64,000 nt of DNA from Rhodospirillaceae bacterium (GCA_002728135.1 PBVE01000005.1:124001-188000), one strand, 5' to 3'. Positions 1-9,238 are shown, counted from the first letter of the stretch. The notes: a model not told the origin generated them from the sequence alone. A program made the numbers and translations.

Positions 1-1051
1 GTTAAACATGAAATAGACAATGGAGTTTTTTTAACAATTTTTTCTTTTACATTTTTTACTAAATCAGATTTATTTAGAATTATTATTGTATCATCATCAA
101 AAAGTTCAATTATTTCTGAAGGTATCTCAGGCCATTTCTCTCCATCTAAAATCATTATTTTTATATCAGAAATTTTTGCTTCTTTATGAGATCTCCTTAT
201 ACCTTCTTTTTCAATTTCTTCTGTTGCATTGTGTATACCAGCTGTGTCACAAATATTCGCGGGAATACCATCCAAATCTAAGCTTATCTCAATAATATCA
301 CGCGTTGTACCAGATATATTTGAAACAATAGCAACATCTCTTCCTGCAAGTATATTCATCAGGCTTGATTTTCCAGAATTTGGGGGGCCAAGCAAAACAA
401 CCCTTATACCTTCACGTAATTTTTGACCTTTTTTGTTATCATTAAGATGATTTTTAATTTCTGATAATAGATCCTCTGTTTCTGAACATATAACTGAATT
501 TAAGTCCGTTGGTAAGTCTTCGTCAGAGAAATCAATCTCTGCCTCTATCTTAGCCAGCAAACTAACTAGTTTTTGCCGCCATCTTTCATAAAGCTCCTTC
601 AGACTTCCTCCCATTTGGCGTAAAGCCTGAATTCTCTGGCTTTCAGTTTCAGCAGCGACAAGATCCGCAACTCCTTCTGCTTCTGTCAGGTCTATTCTTC
701 CTGCCATAAATGCACGCGCAGAAAATTCACCTGGCTCGGCCAATCTTATACCTTTGAGAGAAAGTATTGCTCTTAATGTAGCCTCACGCACGGCTCGACC
801 ACCATGAGTATGAATCTCCAAAACATCTTCACCGGTGAAGCTATTAGGACTTGAAAACCACAAAAACAGTGAGACATCAATTATTTTGCCTCTTTCAGGG
901 TCATATAATTCATGTATAACTGCAGTTCTTGGGCTAGGAAGTTTTTTTTTCACTAAACGCGTATATGTATTCTCTGCTAAACTACCAGAAATTCTAAATA
1001 CCGCTATTGAACCGCGCCCTGATGGGGTTAATTCAGCTAAGATTGTGTCAT
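1..1051 (-). CDS. mnmE: tRNA uridine-5-carboxymethylaminomethyl modification GTPase MnmE (N-terminal part, runs off window)
   Basis: MnmE (TrmE) works with MnmG to modify U34 of certain tRNAs. On the reverse strand the frame reads DTILAELTPSGRGSIAVFRI at the N-terminus, the family's folate-binding domain signature, followed by GEFSARAFMAGRIDLTEAEG. The GTPase domain shows G1 GPPNSGKSS, then SGTTRD, DTAG and NKSD (near 63-74). No stop is met before base 1, so the C-terminus lies outside the window. The frame is open up to about 1160 but contains no ATG, GTG or TTG before the conserved Asp-Thr-Ile. The ATG at 1051-1049 would give Met-Asp-Thr-Ile if one more G were present. The end coordinate assumes that position; an ATT at 1077-1079 is an alternative start. 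The family call is certain; the start is not. Confidence 0.9.
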
Positions 1052-1131
1052 TTTTATTTCGAAAATAGATATCAAAAATCCAATTATTACAATTAGTTAA
1101 AATAAATGTGTAAATACACTTAATAATTTTA

Positions 1132-1485
1132 TTAGTTTTTAATTTCTTCTTGATTAGCTGTCAGGGCAAGACGTTTTACTACGTTTCCACCAATAATGTG
1201 ATCTTGGATTATCTCATCTATATCTACAATAGAACTATAATTATACCAGATATTGTCAGGATAAATAACTATTGTAGGGCCTAGTTCACATCTGTCTAAA
1301 CAACCCGAAGTGTTAATTCTTATATTTTTAATGCCAAACTCTTTGATTTTAGCCTTCATATATGCACGTATTTTCAATGCATTTTTTTCCGCACAACAAC
1401 CTCTTGGATGCCCTGGTTTACGTTCATTAGTACAGAAAAAAATGTGTTTAGAATAAAAACCATATTCTTCTGTTTCATTTTCCAT
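1132..1485 (-). CDS. thioredoxin-like [2Fe-2S] ferredoxin
   Basis: A 117-residue protein of the (2Fe-2S) ferredoxin family with a thioredoxin-like fold. Cys18, Cys30 (or Cys31), Cys62 and Cys66 have the C-x11/12-C ... C-x3-C spacing of this family, and the stretch GCLDRCELGPTIVIYPD is typical. Such proteins are small electron carriers; the partner cannot be read from the sequence. I chose the ATG at 1485 because GAGG lies six bases upstream; a GTG at 1497 would add four residues and would swallow that ribosome site. mnmE lies 80 bases downstream on the same strand. Confidence 0.85.
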   Translation of the reverse strand: MENETEEYGFYSKHIFFCTNERKPGHPRGCCAEKNALKIRAYMKAKIKEFGIKNIRINTSGCLDRCELGPTIVIYPDNIWYNYSSIVDIDEIIQDHIIGGNVVKRLALTANQEEIKN

Positions 1486-1649
1486 AACAAACCTCACATT
1501 AATTTCTTAATACACTAAAAAGATCATCTATCAAAATATCGTCATCTATTCATATCTAATTTAAGGTCTTATGTTGAAAGTTATTTTGTTTTTATTATTT
1601 GATCCATTAGTTTTATTTTCAAATTTACAATTTTGATGAGTTATTTTAT

Positions 1650-2135
1650 ATGAATCATGCTCTAGAAATCATTACCATTTTAGGACCTATTGTAATAAAA
1701 TCTGATGGATATGCGATTACTTCACTAAATTTTGGCCAAATAAGATCCAAAACACCACAGAAAACCTTACCTGTTTTAAATGAAGCCTCTAAACAATTAT
1801 ATTCTTATTTCAAAAATATATCCTTTAAATTTACAGTTCCAATTAATCCTTCTGGCACTGACTTTCAATTAAATGTATGGAACTACCTTTCAAATATTCC
1901 TTACGGAGAAACTAAAACATATGGTGCAATTGCAAATATATTAAATACAAGTCCGAGAGCAATTGGGGCTGCTTGTTCTAGGAACCCAATATTAATTGTT
2001 ATACCATGTCATAGAGTTTTAGGATCAAATGGAAATCTTGGGGGCTTTTCGGGGGGTTCTGGGATCAACACGAAGATCTGCCTTTTAAAACACGAAAATG
2101 CAAATCAAAATTCATACTTAAAACAAAAAAGCTAA
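1650..2135 (+). CDS. ogt: methylated-DNA-[protein]-cysteine S-methyltransferase
   Basis: Suicide repair enzyme that moves the alkyl group from O6-alkylguanine in DNA onto its own cysteine. The 161-residue protein carries the active-site motif IPCHRV with the acceptor Cys120, preceded by the helix-turn-helix region IPYGETKTYGAIA (about 84-96) and followed by LGGFSGG. The N-terminal ribonuclease-like domain is short and divergent, as is usual for Ogt. First gene of a co-directional set with the hydrolase 27 bases downstream. Confidence 0.93.
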   Translation: MNHALEIITILGPIVIKSDGYAITSLNFGQIRSKTPQKTLPVLNEASKQLYSYFKNISFKFTVPINPSGTDFQLNVWNYLSNIPYGETKTYGAIANILNTSPRAIGAACSRNPILIVIPCHRVLGSNGNLGGFSGGSGINTKICLLKHENANQNSYLKQKS

Positions 2136-2162
2136 TAATATCTCAACTAAGGGAGGAAACCC

Positions 2163-2864
2163 ATGCCAGCATCAATAGTAAATATTTCAGAAGAAAAAGG
2201 TGAAAAATTTACCGGTTTTCTAGCTCTACCTGACTCCGGTTCAGGGCCAGGTATTGTTGTAATACAGGAAATATTTGGAGTAAACTTTGTTATGAGAGAA
2301 GTATGTCATACTCTTGCTGCACAAGGTTATGTTGCCATCTGTCCAGATCTTTTCTGGTCGTTAGAACCTAGTGTTGAGCTATGTGATAAAACTGATGGTG
2401 AATGGGCGAAGGCCTTTGATTTTTATAAAAAATTTAATGTTGATCAGGGAATTTCTGACCTAGATATAACCATAAAATATTTAAGATCACACTCCGCATG
2501 TACGGGGAAGATTGGTGCTGTAGGTTATTGTTTGGGAGGAAAACTTGCTTACTTGATGGCAACAAGAACTAATGTAGATTGTTCTGTGGGTTACTACGGC
2601 GTTGGAATAGGTGATGATCTTGATGAGTCAACTAATATCAAATTTCCTCATATGCAACATGTGGCTGAGGAGGATCAATTTGTACCTAAAGAAGAGCAAC
2701 AGAAAATAATCAAGGGTTTAAGCAGTATTGAAGGGGTAACTGTACATTCATATCCAGGGGTAGATCACGCCTTTGCTAGGATTAATGGAGCACACTATGA
2801 CCAAAAATCATCAGACCTTGCAAATAGTCGTACCTCAGATTTTTTTAATGAACATTTAACATAA
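2163..2864 (+). CDS. dienelactone hydrolase family protein
   Basis: An alpha/beta hydrolase of the dienelactone hydrolase family (carboxymethylenebutenolidase-like), 233 residues. The nucleophile elbow GYCLGG places Cys123 as nucleophile; Asp171 in EEDQF and His202 in GVDHAF complete the triad, and Glu36 in QEIFG matches the residue that helps activate the Cys in this family. A strong ribosome site (GGGAGG) precedes the ATG. The true substrate is unknown; no chlorocatechol or other aromatic pathway genes are nearby. The quinone reductase follows after 18 bases, so the two are probably co-transcribed. Confidence 0.9.
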   Translation: MPASIVNISEEKGEKFTGFLALPDSGSGPGIVVIQEIFGVNFVMREVCHTLAAQGYVAICPDLFWSLEPSVELCDKTDGEWAKAFDFYKKFNVDQGISDLDITIKYLRSHSACTGKIGAVGYCLGGKLAYLMATRTNVDCSVGYYGVGIGDDLDESTNIKFPHMQHVAEEDQFVPKEEQQKIIKGLSSIEGVTVHSYPGVDHAFARINGAHYDQKSSDLANSRTSDFFNEHLT

Positions 2865-2882
2865 TTACTAAAGGAATAAACA

Positions 2883-3857
2883 ATGGTAAAGGCGATTATT
2901 GTAAATGAAACTGGGGGACCAGAAGTTCTCAGTTACGAAGATATATCTATTCCAACCCCTAAGAAAGGGGAGGTTAGAGTAGTACATAAAGCAATAGGTT
3001 TAAACTATATAGATGTTTACTTTAGATCAGGTGTATACCCTTTTCCTAGATTGCCTGGAATACCGGGAATGGAGGGTTCTGGAGTGGTAAAGGAAATTGG
3101 TGAAGGTGTTGAAGATATTAGTATAGGAGATCGTGTAGCATACGCTGCTGCACCCCCCGGATCTTATCTAGAAGAAAGAAATATAAAATCAGAACAGTTA
3201 GTTAAATTGCCTGATGAAATTTCTTTTGAATTAGGAGCAGCAATGATGCTGCAAGGTATGACTGTAGAATATCTAGTTCGTCGAACTTATGAGGTTAAAT
3301 CAGGCGAGACAGTTCTTGTTCATGCTGCTGCCGGAGGTGTTGGCCTTATGCTATGTCAGTGGTTAAAACATATAGGTGCTAGAGTTATAGGAACAGTTAG
3401 TAGTGAAGAAAAGGCAGCATTGGCATCAAATAATGGGTGTGATCATCCTATTAATTACAAAACTGATGACTGGGTTTCTCAAGTTAAGGATTTAACAAAT
3501 GGAAAGGGTGTTCCAGTAGTTTATGACTCTGTTGCAAAAGATACTTTTAAGGGATCTCTTGAATGTTTGAGTATCCGGGGTTTGATGATCAACTATGGTC
3601 AGGCATCAGGTGCTTACAATGAATTTGAAATCGGCATGCTAGCTCCTAAATCACTGTTTTTAACACGACCGGGTTTGTTTCAATACATAATTAATAGAAA
3701 CGAATTGATCGATTCTTCAAATGCACTTTTCGATGTTGTAAAGTCAGGTGCTGTTAAAATCCAAGTTAATCAAAAATACGCTCTATCTGATGCTCAGCGT
3801 GCTCATCAAGATTTAGAGTCTCGGAAAACAACTGGATCAACAATTTTAATTCCATAA
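2883..3857 (+). CDS. NADPH:quinone oxidoreductase, zinc-independent MDR family
   Basis: Medium-chain dehydrogenase/reductase of the quinone oxidoreductase (QOR, zeta-crystallin-like) type, 324 residues, about the usual length. The N-terminal half has the GroES-like catalytic fold (GLNYIDVYFRSG, about 39-50). The nucleotide-binding motif AAAGGVG is at about 148-154, and the zinc-ligand cysteines of alcohol dehydrogenases are absent. It probably reduces quinones or activated alkenes with NADPH; the natural substrate cannot be told. Last gene of the ogt-hydrolase-qor run; a long perfect stem-loop follows before the convergent rho gene. Confidence 0.92.
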   Translation: MVKAIIVNETGGPEVLSYEDISIPTPKKGEVRVVHKAIGLNYIDVYFRSGVYPFPRLPGIPGMEGSGVVKEIGEGVEDISIGDRVAYAAAPPGSYLEERNIKSEQLVKLPDEISFELGAAMMLQGMTVEYLVRRTYEVKSGETVLVHAAAGGVGLMLCQWLKHIGARVIGTVSSEEKAALASNNGCDHPINYKTDDWVSQVKDLTNGKGVPVVYDSVAKDTFKGSLECLSIRGLMINYGQASGAYNEFEIGMLAPKSLFLTRPGLFQYIINRNELIDSSNALFDVVKSGAVKIQVNQKYALSDAQRAHQDLESRKTTGSTILIP

Positions 3858-3876
3858 TATTCAAAGCTTTGCATGA

Positions 3877-3912
3877 AATAAGGGGTGCTTCTTAAAAAAA
3901 ACACCCCTTATT
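3877..3912. terminator. bidirectional stem-loop between qor and rho
   Basis: A perfect 11-bp inverted repeat (AATAAGGGGTG, 3877-3887, and its complement at 3902-3912) encloses a 14-base loop rich in A. It sits in the 72-bp gap between the convergent qor and rho genes, where a terminator is expected. It lacks a long U-tract on either side, so it is not a textbook intrinsic terminator; it may block exonucleases or act together with Rho. Confidence 0.6.
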
Positions 3913-3929
3913 AAATAGGTGGTTGTCTA

Positions 3930-5186
3930 TCATGCATTCATTGAATCAAAAAATTCAGAATTAGTTTTTGTTGATTTGAGTTTATCCAAAAGAAATTCCA
4001 TTGCGTCTGTAGTTCCCATTGGCATAAGTATACGCCTCAATACCCACATTTTTGACAAGCTTGCCTTATCAACCAACAATTCTTCTTTTCGTGTGCCTGA
4101 TCGTGCAATATCTATTGCTGGGAATGTTCTTTTATCCCCAAGCTTTCTATCGAGTATAAGTTCTGAATTTCCCGTACCTTTAAATTCTTCAAAAATGACC
4201 TCATCCATTCTGGAACCTGTATCTATCAATGCAGTAGCAATAATTGTCAAAGACCCTCCTTCTTCAATATTTCTTGCTGCACCGAAAAAACGTTTTGGTC
4301 TTTGCAAAGCATTAGCATCAACTCCTCCTGTTAATACTTTTCCTGAAGATGGTACAACAGTGTTATAAGCCCTTCCTAAACGTGTTATTGAGTCAAGAAG
4401 TATTACAACATCTCTCTTGTGCTCGATAAGTCTTTTGGCTTTTTCAATAACCATTTCAGCAACTTGAACATGTCTGGATGCTGGTTCGTCAAAGGTGGAG
4501 CTCACTACTTCACCTTGAACAGATCGTGCCATATCAGTTACTTCTTCAGGTCTTTCGTCAATTAGTAACACCAACAAAATCGCCTCAGGGTGATTAAGCT
4601 CGATAGACCGAGCTATATTTTGTAACATTACTGTTTTACCCGTTCTTGGAGGGGCAACTATCAAAGCTCTTTGCCCTTTTCCTATTGGGGCAACTAAATC
4701 AATTATCCGCGAGGTTGAATCTTTAATTGTTGGATCCTCTATTTCAAGCTTAAAGGCTTCATCTGGATAAAGCGGCGTTAAGTTATCAAAATTGATTTTT
4801 TGTTTTAGTTTTTCGGGTGGATCAAAATTTATCTGATTAAGTTTTAATAATGCAAAATATCTCTCACCGTCTTTTGGAGAACGTATTTGTCCTTCGAGTG
4901 TATCTCCTGTCCTTAATCCGAACCTCCTTATCTGACTTGGGCTTACATAGATGTCGTCAGGTCCAGGAAGATAATTTGCTTCTGGAGATCGAAGAAAACC
5001 AAAGCCATCTTGAAGAGTTTCCAAAACCCCACTTCCGTATATAGCTTGGTCATTTTCAGCTAATTGTTTCAAGATCGCAAACATTAGATCTTGTCGCCTC
5101 ATATTATTAGCATTTTCTATGTCCATCTCCAGAGCGAACTCAATTAGTTCGGTAGGGGACTTATTTTTTAACTCCTGTAAGTGCAT
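3930..5186 (-). CDS. rho: transcription termination factor Rho
   Basis: Hexameric RNA helicase that ends transcription. The 418-residue protein has the N-terminal helical domain (1-45), the RNA-binding cold-shock-like domain with RNP1 GFGFLRS (about 61-67), and the RecA-type ATPase with Walker A APPRTGKT (about 178-185). [13 protein letters not shown] and [13 protein letters not shown] (Walker B and Q-loop region) follow. Length matches the family. It is the last gene of hemE-hemH-hemJ-rho, separated from hemJ by a 201-base leader in which I see no clear element. Confidence 0.98.
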   Translation of the reverse strand: MHLQELKNKSPTELIEFALEMDIENANNMRRQDLMFAILKQLAENDQAIYGSGVLETLQDGFGFLRSPEANYLPGPDDIYVSPSQIRRFGLRTGDTLEGQIRSPKDGERYFALLKLNQINFDPPEKLKQKINFDNLTPLYPDEAFKLEIEDPTIKDSTSRIIDLVAPIGKGQRALIVAPPRTGKTVMLQNIARSIELNHPEAILLVLLIDERPEEVTDMARSVQGEVVSSTFDEPASRHVQVAEMVIEKAKRLIEHKRDVVILLDSITRLGRAYNTVVPSSGKVLTGGVDANALQRPKRFFGAARNIEEGGSLTIIATALIDTGSRMDEVIFEEFKGTGNSELILDRKLGDKRTFPAIDIARSGTRKEELLVDKASLSKMWVLRRILMPMGTTDAMEFLLDKLKSTKTNSEFFDSMNA

Positions 5187-5387
5187 ATCTCATTCATTTT
5201 GTTGGTAAGGGGGAAGCTTTGTTTATGTGATTTATCTTGAAAAGCCTTTTATAGGCCTATGTATTAAAAAGCAGTTTTTCTTAATGGGGAAATTACGGCG
5301 TTGATGTAGATATATATTTGAGATTTATTTTATTATCATTTTCTGACTATGAAATGAAGTATCATTTAGAGAATGTCAAGAGTTGTA

Positions 5388-5831
5388 TCAGAATGGTTTA
5401 ATTATTACCATTATAATTATCAATATCATAATCACGGTTGGAATCTCATTAATTACTTTAAAAAATCTTGCACTGTGAGTATTTCTGTCCAATGCAAAGT
5501 CTTTTCGACATCTCCCAAGAAAAAAATGCACTCCTATAAGAATACAAATACCTACAATTTTTACCCAAAACCAGTTCTCATTTCCGCTTAAGTCAACTAT
5601 ACCAGGTATACCAGCCAATAGGCCTCCTAAAACAACTGTGATGATCATAGCTGGCAACATAATTCCAAAATAGAGCCGCCTCTCCATGATTTTCAAAGTT
5701 TTTGAAAGCTCTGAAAAATTTTGAGTATTTGCATGATATACAAATAATCTTGGCAAATAAAGCAAACCTGCCATCCAAGCAATGACACCTATAACATGAA
5801 TAGCTTTGATCCAAATATAAAAATCATACAT
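5388..5831 (-). CDS. hemJ: protoporphyrinogen oxidase HemJ
   Basis: Membrane protein that oxidises protoporphyrinogen IX to protoporphyrin IX in bacteria lacking HemG/HemY. The 147-residue sequence has four predicted membrane segments and the family's N-terminal pattern IKAIHVIGVIAWMAGLLYLP, with the conserved His12 and Arg28. It lies 15 bases after hemH and downstream of hemE, so late haem-pathway genes are linked; this supports the HemJ call over an unrelated UPF0093 role. Confidence 0.94.
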   Translation of the reverse strand: MYDFYIWIKAIHVIGVIAWMAGLLYLPRLFVYHANTQNFSELSKTLKIMERRLYFGIMLPAMIITVVLGGLLAGIPGIVDLSGNENWFWVKIVGICILIGVHFFLGRCRKDFALDRNTHSARFFKVINEIPTVIMILIIIMVIIKPF

Positions 5832-5846
5832 GTATAAAGTGTTCCC

Positions 5847-6893
5847 TCATATAGAAATACAATCACATGATGGACATCTAATTCTTACGTTTTTCGGTCC
5901 AATTTTATTACGTAATTTGTTATTTCTTATTGCTGAAACTGCTCCACCAACTAAATTGGCAAGACCACTGATAAAATCTTCATGTGTCCCTACTGTAGGT
6001 ACCCGATGATATTCTTCAACACCACAGTCTTTAGCAAGCTTGAGGTATTCTATATCCAGTTCTACAAGCGTTTCTGAATGTTCAGAAATAAATGCTATAG
6101 GTACGATCATCACATTTTTTTTGTCTTTCCCTGCTTTTTTTATTTCATCCTCGGTCGCAGGTCCTATCCATTCTAACGGACCTACGCGGCTTTGATAACA
6201 TATGCACCAGTCTAATTTCTCTATGCCCAAACCTTCTACAATTGCTGAAGCTGTTTTTTCCACTTGTTTTTGATATGGGTCGCCCTGCTGAATTATCTTT
6301 TTTGGAAGTCCATGAGCAGACAATAAAAGCCTGTAATCACTTAGCCTGTTTGTTTGTATCGCTTCCCTAATAAGATCTGTCTGTGCAGAAATTAACCCTT
6401 TATTTGATGGGTAAGAACAGATGGTTACCGTTGGAATATGTTCAAGTGTTGACCCTTTTGTAGACTTCCACCAAGAGTTAAAAGCTGAACCTGTTGTAGT
6501 AGTAGAGAATTGTGGATACATAGGTAAAAGCACTATTTGCTGAGGATTAAATTTTTCTACATTTATTATTGTTTCTTCCACAAATGGTTTCCAATATCTC
6601 ATAGAGATAAATATTTCTATTTCATCCTCCGGTGATTCGGACTCTAACCGTTTTTTTAATGCTAATGATTGAAGTTCTGTTTGTTCTAGAATAGGCGACT
6701 TTCCTCCTAGGTGTTCATAAATTTCTTTTGCCGTATTAGATCTTCGTTGTGAGATTATATGTGCTATTAATTGGCGTATTGGCGTTGGTGCACCTATTAT
6801 TGCTTTATCACTGAATAGATTGTAAAGGAAAGGTCTAACAGCGTTTAATGAGTCTGGACCTCCTAAATTAAATAATACAACAGCTGTTTTCAT
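5847..6893 (-). CDS. hemH: ferrochelatase
   Basis: Inserts Fe2+ into protoporphyrin IX, the last haem step. The 348-residue protein begins AVVLFNLGGPDSL and contains the metal-site His in LLSAHGLPKK and the second conserved acidic region ISEHSETLVELDIEY. The C-terminus ends RIRCPSCDCISI, with three closely spaced Cys; several alphaproteobacterial ferrochelatases bind a [2Fe-2S] cluster through C-terminal cysteines, but whether these three serve that role is inference. Fourteen bases separate it from hemE upstream. Confidence 0.97.
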   Translation of the reverse strand: MKTAVVLFNLGGPDSLNAVRPFLYNLFSDKAIIGAPTPIRQLIAHIISQRRSNTAKEIYEHLGGKSPILEQTELQSLALKKRLESESPEDEIEIFISMRYWKPFVEETIINVEKFNPQQIVLLPMYPQFSTTTTGSAFNSWWKSTKGSTLEHIPTVTICSYPSNKGLISAQTDLIREAIQTNRLSDYRLLLSAHGLPKKIIQQGDPYQKQVEKTASAIVEGLGIEKLDWCICYQSRVGPLEWIGPATEDEIKKAGKDKKNVMIVPIAFISEHSETLVELDIEYLKLAKDCGVEEYHRVPTVGTHEDFISGLANLVGGAVSAIRNNKLRNKIGPKNVRIRCPSCDCISI

Positions 6894-6907
6894 ATAAGAT
6901 ATCTGCT

Positions 6908-7969
6908 TTAATTTGAAGAATTATAACTTTTAACTGTTTTAATTAAAGTTTCTACGTTATTTATTGGTGTTGTTGGTAACACACCATGCCCAAGATTAAA
7001 AACATGGTTTCTTTCAGAAAAATCTCTTAAGATTGTTCTTATATGTTCTAACATTGGAATTCCCCCATTCAAAAGTGCATCTGGGTCTAAGTTTCCCTGT
7101 AAAACACAATCTTTAGGTATATTTTCAGCGGCCCATCTTGTCGGAACGGTAGTATCTAAACTTACCGCATTAACTTTAGTTTCATTAACATAATCAACAT
7201 ATCCTATCCCTGCTCCTCTCGGAAAACCGATGATGGGAATGTGGGAATAAGAATTTTTTATGTTTTGAACGATTTGCCTTGTTGGTTTGATAACCCACCT
7301 ATGAAAACTTTTTGGCGAAAGAACACCTGCCCAGCTATCAAATATCTGGATTACCTCTGCTCCTGCTTGGATTTGTTGTTCTAAATGCCAAGTTATCGCC
7401 ACAACTAGGCCATTTATTAACCTTTCAAAACTGTCAGGGTCTCTGTACGACCATCCCTTTACTTTTGAAAAAGTTTTTGTAGGACCTCCTTCTATCATGT
7501 ACGTTGCAATGGTCCAAGGTGCACCAGCAAATCCTATGATAGCTGTTTTTCCTATGTCACTACTACTTATTTTTTGGATTGTTTCGTAAACAGGACTCAA
7601 ATGAGATAAAAATTTTTGTTTATCTAATGATAAGTGACCCCTGTCTTCATTCATAGGACCCAGTCTGGGTCCTTCTCCCTCCACAAATTTCACTTCTTGC
7701 CCTAAAGCATCAGGTATCACTAATATGTCTGAAAAAACTATTGCCGCATCTAAATTGAACCTTCTTATAGGTTGAAGTGTAATAGTTGTTGCCATGTCTG
7801 GTGAATAACATAAATCAAGAAAACTGTTAGTATTTACTCTTAATTTTCTATATTCAGGAAGATATCTACCTGCCTGACGCATCAACCATATAGGTGTAGA
7901 TGGTTCTTTTATTCCAGATAGAGTTGTTATTAATAGTTTTTCTGGATTTTCAGTTTTTCTATTTGTCAT
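6908..7969 (-). CDS. hemE: uroporphyrinogen decarboxylase
   Basis: Converts uroporphyrinogen III to coproporphyrinogen III. The 353-residue protein shows the signatures PIWLMRQAGRYLPEYR (about 26-41), FSDILVIPDALG and GFAGAPWTIATYMIEGG. Length is normal. It is the promoter-proximal gene of the hem-rho group and reads away from the non-coding region 7970-8364. hemE flanks the replication origin in Caulobacter, so its position here helps to identify that region. Confidence 0.98.
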   Translation of the reverse strand: MTNRKTENPEKLLITTLSGIKEPSTPIWLMRQAGRYLPEYRKLRVNTNSFLDLCYSPDMATTITLQPIRRFNLDAAIVFSDILVIPDALGQEVKFVEGEGPRLGPMNEDRGHLSLDKQKFLSHLSPVYETIQKISSSDIGKTAIIGFAGAPWTIATYMIEGGPTKTFSKVKGWSYRDPDSFERLINGLVVAITWHLEQQIQAGAEVIQIFDSWAGVLSPKSFHRWVIKPTRQIVQNIKNSYSHIPIIGFPRGAGIGYVDYVNETKVNAVSLDTTVPTRWAAENIPKDCVLQGNLDPDALLNGGIPMLEHIRTILRDFSERNHVFNLGHGVLPTTPINNVETLIKTVKSYNSSN

Positions 7970-8364
7970 GGAAAAATTTCTTACTGTAAAAAACTTATTA
8001 CTATATCTATATAGATAATAAAGGTTGTTGTAGTTGTAGTAGTAACAATGGAAATTGGGGATTACTAAGTTATCCCCAAAAAAAATTTGTTCTTAGTATG
8101 AAAAAATCTGTGGAAAAAAACTAAGATCATACCAAGGGAGTTTATTTCCTTATAATGTAATCATATGTGAAAAACGTTAATAAATGTATAACAAATTTTA
8201 CTCACATTATTAGTATTCTAGGGGAAACTAATTAATAAGTAATATATAGAATCGGTTGTTTTTGGGATAAAATTTTTTGTGTAACAGAAACTATTTATAT
8301 CCACAAAGTATACGCAAATTATACCTTTTAAAGAAACATAAAGGCAAATAGAGATAGTGATTTT
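7970..8364. other. probable chromosomal replication origin (oriC) between hemE and ppsR
   Basis: A 395-base AT-rich region with no open frame of note, between divergent hemE and ppsR. It holds 9-mers close to the DnaA box TTATCCACA. One mismatch: TTATCCCCA (8070-8078), TTTTCCACA (8109-8117, reverse), ATATCCACA (8297-8305). Two mismatches: 8056-8064 (reverse) and 8262-8270 (reverse). The first pair forms an 8-bp inverted repeat (TTGGGGAT, 8055-8062, with 8072-8079). One GANTC site lies at 8249-8253. In Caulobacter crescentus the origin lies at this junction, and the following order ppsR-maf-aroE-coaE-dnaQ-secB is the same. Location is well supported by synteny; the exact unwinding site is not visible. 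The promoters of both flanking genes must also lie here. Confidence 0.8.
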
Positions 8365-9186
8365 ATGAAACAAGCTTTTCACCTACATTTAATCTCAGAT
8401 TCAACAGGAGAAACAGCAATAGCTATTGCAAGAGCAGCATGTGCTCAGTTCGAGGAAGTAGAAGCAGAAGAGCATCTGTGGTCCTTGGTAAGAACTAAGA
8501 ATCAATTAGGAAGAATAATTAACAATATTAAAATTAATCCAGGTGTAGTTTTATATTCCCTAGTCGATATCGAGCTTAGAAAAATAATCGAAGAAGGATG
8601 TAAGGATTTGGGATTACCTGCAGTTGCTTTACTAGATCCCACAGTAGAAGCATTAAGTAATTATCTACAAATAGAGAGCGTAAATCTTCCTGGAGGTCAG
8701 CATATAATTAACGCAGAAAGTATAAGGCGAATAGAGGCTATGAATTTTGCTCTTGCACACGATGATGGTCAAGGTGCTGAAACGATAAAGAGAGCAGATG
8801 TTATACTTGTTGGTGTATCTAGGACATCAAAAACACCAACATGTTTTTATCTTGCAAACCGTGGGTTAAAAGCAGCAAATATACCCTACGTCCCTGGCTG
8901 TCCTCTGCCTGTTAATTTATCAGATCTTAGAGGTACTCTAGTAGTGGGATTGACAAGGAATCCTGATCAATTAGTTGAAATTAGAAGGACTCGTTTGAGT
9001 CAAATAGGTCATAAGCATGATACTAATTACGTTAAAAATGAAATTGTAGATGAAGAGGTTAAAGAGGCAAGGCGCTTATTCTCTCAAAATAGCTGGCACG
9101 TTATAGACGTATCGCAAAGATCTATTGAAGAAATAGCAGCGGCAGTTTTACAGTTATACTCAAATAATGAAAAGAATAAAATTTAG
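8365..9186 (+). CDS. ppsR: pyruvate, phosphate dikinase / PEP synthase regulatory protein (kinase-pyrophosphorylase, DUF299)
   Basis: Bifunctional ADP-dependent kinase and phosphate-dependent pyrophosphorylase that switches PEP synthase or pyruvate phosphate dikinase off and on. The 273-residue protein begins HLHLISDSTGETA and has the P-loop-like GVSRTSKT (150-157) followed by PTCFYLANRG and IPYVPGCPLP, all diagnostic. It is the first gene to the right of the putative origin, the position of its homologue in Caulobacter. The target enzyme is not in this window. Confidence 0.93.
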   Translation: MKQAFHLHLISDSTGETAIAIARAACAQFEEVEAEEHLWSLVRTKNQLGRIINNIKINPGVVLYSLVDIELRKIIEEGCKDLGLPAVALLDPTVEALSNYLQIESVNLPGGQHIINAESIRRIEAMNFALAHDDGQGAETIKRADVILVGVSRTSKTPTCFYLANRGLKAANIPYVPGCPLPVNLSDLRGTLVVGLTRNPDQLVEIRRTRLSQIGHKHDTNYVKNEIVDEEVKEARRLFSQNSWHVIDVSQRSIEEIAAAVLQLYSNNEKNKI

Positions 9187-9238
9187 CTTTTCAGAAAAAA
9201 ACCTCGACTAAAGTCAATCAAATTATTTGGGCAAAAAA

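Noticed and set aside
86-1068. Forward-strand frames in the first kilobase
   Set aside because: They are shadows of the reverse-strand mnmE frame, which shows clear GTPase motifs.
8165-8240. Possible CtrA sites (TTAA-N7-TTAA) in the origin region
   Set aside because: The best match is TTAA-N7-ATAA near 8177; no perfect site was found, and in AT-rich DNA such matches are expected by chance.
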